Below, in pieces: positions 58,743 to 64,000 of a stretch of DNA of 64,000 nucleotides. Under the pieces are notes generated by a model. It was not told where the DNA came from. It did not search any database and saw nothing but the letters and a program-made list of their open reading frames with translations. Each line of letters opens with the position of its first letter. Position 1 is the stretch's first letter. The stretch is from NCBI GenBank assembly GCA_014728085.1, contig WJMF01000103.1, forward strand, positions 34,661-98,660, in the 5' to 3' direction. The translations under genes and the position numbers were made by a program. This DNA comes from Candidatus Zhuqueibacterota bacterium (GTDB lineage: Bacteria > Zhuqueibacterota > Zhuqueibacteria > Residuimicrobiales > Oceaniaggregativiventaceae).

Positions 58743-59699
58743 TTATCGTATAATCACCGTACCGGTTTTGCCTTCAATGGCTTCCGGCATTCGTTCAACA
58801 GAGCTGATAATGACCCGTTCACCGCCGTTTTGCAAAAAGGCTATGGCTGCTTTGATCTTGGGTCCCATGCTTCCCATCGGGAAGTGGCCTTCATCAAGAT
58901 AGTGCCGCGCCTCCTTAACCGTCATCAAATCCACTGCTCTTTGTTCAGGCGTATTATAATGCAGATAGACCTTTTCCACACCGGTAAGAATAAAAAGCTC
59001 CTGTGCTTTAATTTCGCAGGCAAGCACCATGGACGCGAGATCCTTATCGATAACAGCATCCACGCCTTCGAGGCGTCCATCCTCTTCTTCGTAAACCGGT
59101 ATTCCACCTCCGCCGACAGTGATAACCACCGTCCCCTGATAGACAAGTTGTTTAATCACGGCCGCTTCCACGATCCGTTGCGGAACAGGCGAGGGCACAA
59201 CACGGCGATAACCGCGACCGGAATCCTCCCTGATGATATAGCCCCGCTTTTCTTCGAGTTCTTTTACGTTCTCTTTGGGATAGAAAGGGCCGACAAATTT
59301 GGTCGGATTCTGCATGGATGGATCACTTTGATCAACAATAACCTGAGCCAGAATGGTGACAATCCGGCGTTTGACGTTTCGCAATAACAGCTTGTTTTGC
59401 AATGTCTGCTCGATCATATACCCCATCCCCCCTTCCAGATCTGCAACAATAACCCCGAGCGGAACCGGAGGCACGACCTTTCGGGTTTCCTCCACTCGAA
59501 TCAACGCGTGACCGACCTGCGGACCATTGCCATGTGAAAGAGCGATTCGGTATCCTTTTTCAATCAAGTCCGCCACCCCGACCAATGCGCGCCTGGTATT
59601 GGCGAATTGTTGATAAATATCGCCCTCTTCAAACTCACGGGTGATCGCATTTCCCCCGAGTGCAACCACAGCGATCTTTTCTTTATCCGTAGATTCCAT
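58743..59699 (-). CDS. arcC: Carbamate kinase
   Basis: VVALGGNAITREFEEG, LSHGNGPQVGHALIRVE, VVITVGGGGIPVYEEEDG. Confidence 0.94.
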   Translation of the reverse strand: MESTDKEKIAVVALGGNAITREFEEGDIYQQFANTRRALVGVADLIEKGYRIALSHGNGPQVGHALIRVEETRKVVPPVPLGVIVADLEGGMGYMIEQTLQNKLLLRNVKRRIVTILAQVIVDQSDPSMQNPTKFVGPFYPKENVKELEEKRGYIIREDSGRGYRRVVPSPVPQRIVEAAVIKQLVYQGTVVITVGGGGIPVYEEEDGRLEGVDAVIDKDLASMVLACEIKAQELFILTGVEKVYLHYNTPEQRAVDLMTVKEARHYLDEGHFPMGSMGPKIKAAIAFLQNGGERVIISSVERMPEAIEGKTGTVIIR

Positions 59700-59724
59700 T
59701 TAAAAATTCATATTTGCGCAAAAC

Positions 59725-61035
59725 TTATAACGTTTTCAGGATATCCTCAAGTGTCGGCGCACCGATTTCCTGTAAATTATAAAAAACCCGGGTGCTGGGT
59801 TTTGATATTTTAATTACACGTCTCAGATCAATCGGAGTTCCGATAATCACGACATCACAATCTACTTCATCGATGGTGTCCTCAAGATCTTTCATCTGTT
59901 TATCGCCGTATCCCATAGCCGGCAACAAGGGGCCGATATCCGGATAGGTTTCAAACGTTTTGATCAGCGTTCCCTTTAAAAACGGACGCGGATCGACAAT
60001 CTCACTCGCTCCGAACCGGTGCGCGGCCATAATACCGGCTCCATATTTCATTTCACCATGCGTCAGGGTCGGACCGTCTTCAATTACCAGTACGCGTTTA
60101 TCTGTGATCACATCCGGTTTTTCCAATGAAATCGGTGAAGCGGCATCGATAATCTTCGTTCGCGTATTGACCTGTCGTATGTGCTGACGCAGAACCTGAA
60201 TATCTTCATTGGATGCTTCAACTTCTTTGTTGATCACAACGCAATCCGCCATGCGTAAATTTGCCGTACCGGGATAATAGGTTAATTCGTGACCGACCCT
60301 TAACGGGTCTGTGACCACGATGTGGAGGTCGGGTTTATAAAAAGGCAGATCATTATTGCCGCCGTCCCAGAGAATAACATCAGCTTCCTGTTCAGCCTGT
60401 TTCAAAATTTCACCATAATCGACGCCTGCATAGACCACGGATCCCTGCACGATATGGGGCTCGTATTCTTCCATCTCTTCAATGGTACAATTGTGTTTTT
60501 TCAGATCATCAAGGGTTTCGAAACGCTGAACTCTTTGTGCCACCAGATCACCATAGGGCATGGGATGCCGAATCGCCACAATTTTTTTACCCTTCTCTTT
60601 CAAAATGTCCGCAATACGCCTGGTGGTTTGGCTTTTACCACAACCGGTCCGAACCGCACAAACCGAAACCACCGGTACCCGGGAGCTTAGCATCGTCTGC
60701 TTTGGGCCAACAAGAACAAAAGAGGGGCCAAGACTATTGACATAGGATGACAGGTTCATAACGTACTGGTTTGAAATATCACTATAGGAAAAATAAACCT
60801 GATCGATATCGTTTTTGCTTATCAGGTCAGCCAGATTCCCTTCGGGTTCGATCGGGATGCCATCGGGATATAATTCACCCGCCAATTCTGCCGGATATTT
60901 TCGCCCTTCAATATTGGGGATTTGGGTGGCGGTGAACGCCACGACCCTGTATCTGCTATTATTTCTAAAATAAGTATTAAAATTATGAAAGTCCCGCCCC
61001 GCGGCTCCCATAATCAAAACATTGATCGGTTTCAT
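59725..61035 (-). CDS. Cyclic 2,3-diphosphoglycerate synthetase-like GTPase
   Basis: INVLIMGAAGRDFHNFNTYFRNN, VCAVRTGCGKSQTTRRIADIL P-loop, DVILWDGGNNDLPFYKPDLHIVVTDPLRVGHE. Confidence 0.88.
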   Translation of the reverse strand: MKPINVLIMGAAGRDFHNFNTYFRNNSRYRVVAFTATQIPNIEGRKYPAELAGELYPDGIPIEPEGNLADLISKNDIDQVYFSYSDISNQYVMNLSSYVNSLGPSFVLVGPKQTMLSSRVPVVSVCAVRTGCGKSQTTRRIADILKEKGKKIVAIRHPMPYGDLVAQRVQRFETLDDLKKHNCTIEEMEEYEPHIVQGSVVYAGVDYGEILKQAEQEADVILWDGGNNDLPFYKPDLHIVVTDPLRVGHELTYYPGTANLRMADCVVINKEVEASNEDIQVLRQHIRQVNTRTKIIDAASPISLEKPDVITDKRVLVIEDGPTLTHGEMKYGAGIMAAHRFGASEIVDPRPFLKGTLIKTFETYPDIGPLLPAMGYGDKQMKDLEDTIDEVDCDVVIIGTPIDLRRVIKISKPSTRVFYNLQEIGAPTLEDILKTL

Positions 61036-61051
61036 TCACGCCTCCTTCAGG

Positions 61052-62041
61052 TTATCCTTGATCCTTGCTCAATCCGGATTCATTATATTTTTGCAAAAAC
61101 TCGTCATACTGCGCAATCCGTTGTACCAGCTGTGCTGCCGAGCGGCAGGCGAAAAAGCCGGGACGGTAATCTGAAATAAAAGGCAAGCCTTGCAAGTATT
61201 TAATGATCTGTTTCCTCAAAATAAAAAGGGCACGCTTTTCTCCGTACAACTCTACTGTCCCTTCAACGTGTTGCAGGCAAACCTCTATTCTCGCTTTAAC
61301 AGACGGAGGCGAAAGAACCGTTCCCGAGGTTAAGTAACTCGAAATTTGTTCAAAGATCCATGGATTTCCCATGGCAGCACGCCCCACCATCACTGCATTG
61401 CACCCGGTTCGATCCAGCATTTGCCTTGCGTGTTCCGGCGTTCGAATATCACCGTTGCCGATAACCGGTACAGAGACGGCATTGACGATTTCCGCGATCA
61501 CACTCCACTCTGCATCGCCTGAAAACCCCATTTGCCTCGTTCTGGGATGAATCGTTAAAGCATCGATACCCGCCTGCTCCAACGCTCCGGCGATCTTAAC
61601 GGTCTGATTATCCTGCCATCCCATGCGAATTTTGGCCGTCACCGGAATCGAAACAACCTGCTTGACCGCTCTGACAATAGCAACCATTTTTTCAGGTTCC
61701 CGAAGCAAAGCAGCGCCGGCGCCTCTTTTAACCACCTTTGCGACCGGACAACAAAAATTGATATCGATAAAATCCGGACGTTGTTGCTGCAGCCATACGG
61801 CCGCCTGTAACATATGATCCGGTTCATTGCCGAATATCTGAATGCCAATGGGTCTTTCGCTATCTGTAAAAGAACACAAAGCCAGCGTTTTGCTTTTCCG
61901 GTAAACAATTCCTTCGGCACTGACCATTTCACTATAAACAACAGAAGCGCCGAAACGCTTGCACAAGCGACGAAAAACGGTATCCGTCCACCCGGCAAGT
62001 GGCGCCAGTATCGCTTTATCTCGTTTCAGTTGTAAAAACAC
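61052..62041 (-). CDS. tRNA-dihydrouridine synthase (DusB-type)
   Basis: LAPLAGWTDTVFRRLCKRFGA, DINFCCPVAKVVKRGAGAALL, VIGNGDIRTPEHARQML. Confidence 0.95.
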   Translation of the reverse strand: MFLQLKRDKAILAPLAGWTDTVFRRLCKRFGASVVYSEMVSAEGIVYRKSKTLALCSFTDSERPIGIQIFGNEPDHMLQAAVWLQQQRPDFIDINFCCPVAKVVKRGAGAALLREPEKMVAIVRAVKQVVSIPVTAKIRMGWQDNQTVKIAGALEQAGIDALTIHPRTRQMGFSGDAEWSVIAEIVNAVSVPVIGNGDIRTPEHARQMLDRTGCNAVMVGRAAMGNPWIFEQISSYLTSGTVLSPPSVKARIEVCLQHVEGTVELYGEKRALFILRKQIIKYLQGLPFISDYRPGFFACRSAAQLVQRIAQYDEFLQKYNESGLSKDQG

Positions 62042-62208
62042 ATGCCAATATAAATGTTTTAGCTCTTGAAAGCAAGATTTTCTTTTCGCCGATTTTTCCT
62101 AAGTAAATTGAATATATGCATTTATAGAATTAATCAATTAAGGAAGATGCGGCCCCTGCTTGAAATGATTAAAAAGACTTTTCCCCAAAGCTGTAACCCT
62201 GAACAGTT

Positions 62209-62793
62209 TTATGAATGCTTTAAAACGCCGTCCAATATGACCATACAAATCTGATCAGCACTGGTTTTAAGACTGATCTTGCGGGTTTTTGAGATGGTCC
62301 AGTTTGTGGAAATTTGATCAACAGCGCCGAAGACGATTTGTTTAAAGAGAGTAGAGTTGATTTCTTCCTTAAAATAACCGCCGCTCTGTCCCTTTTTCAA
62401 GATATCAGAAATCAGATCGAGATACTCCTTGAATTTGGTTCCCGAATAATTTACCAGAAACTTGCTGCTTTGCCGCAATTCGACCTGCAGGAGATGGGCC
62501 ATATCGGCGTTCTCCTCCACAAGCTGCAGATGGTGAGCGATAAAAGCGCGTAATTCTCCATCCGGCATATCGGCTGCACCTATCGCGTCTTCGGCACTTT
62601 TGATAATCGGCATCATTTCTTCTTCAAAGATAGATATCAGCAAATCATCCTTGTTCTTGAAATAGAGATAAGTTGTTCCGGTCGCCACTCCGGCCTGCCG
62701 GGCGATATCTTCGACTTTGGCGTTGAAAAAACCATCTCTGGCAAAAATCTTTATTGCCGCTTTTAGAATCTTTTCCCGCTTTGAATTTTTCAT
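62209..62793 (-). CDS. TetR/AcrR family transcriptional regulator
   Basis: REKILKAAIKIFARDGFFNAKVEDIARQAGVATGTTYLYFKNKDDLL. Confidence 0.96.
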   Translation of the reverse strand: MKNSKREKILKAAIKIFARDGFFNAKVEDIARQAGVATGTTYLYFKNKDDLLISIFEEEMMPIIKSAEDAIGAADMPDGELRAFIAHHLQLVEENADMAHLLQVELRQSSKFLVNYSGTKFKEYLDLISDILKKGQSGGYFKEEINSTLFKQIVFGAVDQISTNWTISKTRKISLKTSADQICMVILDGVLKHS

Positions 62794-62880
62794 TTTGGTA
62801 CCCCTGTATTTAACTCTTCAAAATAAACAAAAAATAAAAATAACTATCAACATGAAAATGAACCGGATTCAAAATAAAGG

Positions 62881-62909
62881 TTGACAAAACCGAAATTTTT
62901 CACTAAAAT
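62881..62909 (+). promoter_or_regulatory. Near-consensus sigma-70-type promoter of the FadL-like gene
   Basis: TTGACA, 17 bp spacer, TAAAAT. Confidence 0.7.
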
Positions 62910-62946
62910 TCATCCAACGTACTAAACCAATATGAGAGGAGAAAAA

Positions 62947-64000
62947 ATGAACAGGATACTTGCCGTATGTTTGCTGGTTTTTTTGAGCGTTGGTTTGGCA
63001 TTCAGTGCCGGCGTCGAACTGAGTGGTATTGGGGCCCGGGCGCAATCACTGGGCGGTAATTATCGCGCAATCTCAAACGACTGGAGCGGTATGTACTGGA
63101 ATCCCGCCGGGATCGCTTTTTCCGAAGGACTGGCTGCCGGTTTTTCGCTCGAATTTATCAGACCGGTGGCAGGGTACACGATAGCCAACCTTGCCAACAT
63201 GCCCTTTAGCGGTACCTATGGCCAAAAAATTGAAAACGAACCCAAATCCTTTCTCATACCGGCCGCTGGTGTTATGTTCGGTACCGGCAAGGTAACCTAT
63301 GGTGTCGGTGTTTGGGCGCCTTTCGGTTTGGGAGCCGAATGGGATCTGCTCAATACCAGCACCTACAACAACGCTTACCCGGAATTTGAATGGGAAGATG
63401 ATCTCAAAATCATCGATATTCATCCCACCGTTGCTTTTAAACTGAACGATCAGTTTTCAGTCGGATTGGGTGTCTCCATTATCATGGCGGATATCATGAT
63501 TCGAAAACCGAATTTTACTCCAAATCCATATATCTTTAATCCCGATCTGGCCACGGCAGCAGCCAATTTGCCCGCAGATGCGCTCTATTCACCTTATGAC
63601 CACATGATCACGGATACGCATCTCGAAGGCGATGGCATGGGCTTTGGCGCCAATCTCGGTGTGATGTTCAAACCGACCGAACATCTGAGTCTCGGCGCCT
63701 CCTTTCAGTACTATGGCGATGTCCCGATGGAAGGAACAATCAACGCCAAAACCTATTTTTCCAATCATCCCGTTGCCAATGCCACGATCATGCAAGGTAT
63801 CAAGCCGATCTTTGATGCCATGCTGGCTGCCGGACAACTCTCCATGCAGGAATACGGCATGTTGCTGAATTACTATTCCGGCGGAACCAATACCCTTGCA
63901 GAGGGACAAGAGGTCGAAACCGATCTTCCGCTCCCCACGAAGGTCGGTGCCGGTTTTGCCTATAGCGGTATTCCCAATCTGCTTATCTCTGCCGATGTCG
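62947..64000 (+). CDS. OmpP1/FadL family outer membrane transporter, 3' truncated by window end
   Basis: Frame open to window end: MNRILAVCLLVFLSVGLAFSAGVELSGIGARAQSLGGNYRAISNDWSGMYWNPAGIAFSEG; SD AGGAG. Confidence 0.9.
   Translation, partial: MNRILAVCLLVFLSVGLAFSAGVELSGIGARAQSLGGNYRAISNDWSGMYWNPAGIAFSEGLAAGFSLEFIRPVAGYTIANLANMPFSGTYGQKIENEPKSFLIPAAGVMFGTGKVTYGVGVWAPFGLGAEWDLLNTSTYNNAYPEFEWEDDLKIIDIHPTVAFKLNDQFSVGLGVSIIMADIMIRKPNFTPNPYIFNPDLATAAANLPADALYSPYDHMITDTHLEGDGMGFGANLGVMFKPTEHLSLGASFQYYGDVPMEGTINAKTYFSNHPVANATIMQGIKPIFDAMLAAGQLSMQEYGMLLNYYSGGTNTLAEGQEVETDLPLPTKVGAGFAYSGIPNLLISADV

Noticed and set aside
1-64000. CRISPR arrays, tRNA/rRNA genes, insertion sequences, prophage
   Set aside because: No regularly spaced repeats, no transposase or phage structural ORFs, and no convincing tRNA/rRNA sequence noticed; a tRNAscan/Infernal run would be needed to confirm the RNA absence.

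Overview
The 64 kb window is ordinary bacterial chromosome from a Gram-negative-type organism (two RND/TolC systems, FadL-like porin). Taxonomy cannot be fixed from the sequence. I saw no rRNA, tRNA, CRISPR array, IS element or prophage. Main blocks in order: a truncated HI0933-type flavoprotein and a secreted protein; an RND efflux operon (minus strand); a divergent Cys-rich MerR regulator with a sulfide-quinone-reductase-like/DUF1641/TusE-DsrC/DsrE sulfur-trafficking operon; a ~13 kb minus-strand catabolic operon (11.7-25.0 kb) with NagA-like, NagB-like, FGGY kinase, SSS symporter, class III aminotransferase, cupin, ceramidase-like hydrolase, two Gfo/Idh/MocA, AKR, SDR and a tandem pair of small cysteine-containing proteins; TetR plus a second RND operon; sucCD; an AmgK-like / RapZ-C-terminal-like / MurU-like trio; add; a lexA - catalytically degenerate Y-family polymerase (ImuB-like) - GNAT-like - dnaE2 SOS mutagenesis cassette with no visible imuA; the yceD-rpmF-plsX-fabHDG-acpP-fabF-rnc block; ferredoxin/korABC/ndk; carbamate kinase with a cyclic-2,3-DPG-synthetase-like GTPase; dusB; TetR and a FadL-family porin cut by the window end. 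The best candidates for undescribed biology are the amino-sugar-like operon, whose NagA and NagB homologues have substituted key residues, and the ImuA-less mutasome cassette. Several perfect palindromes overlap likely promoters. Family assignments were made by reading protein motifs, with no database search.
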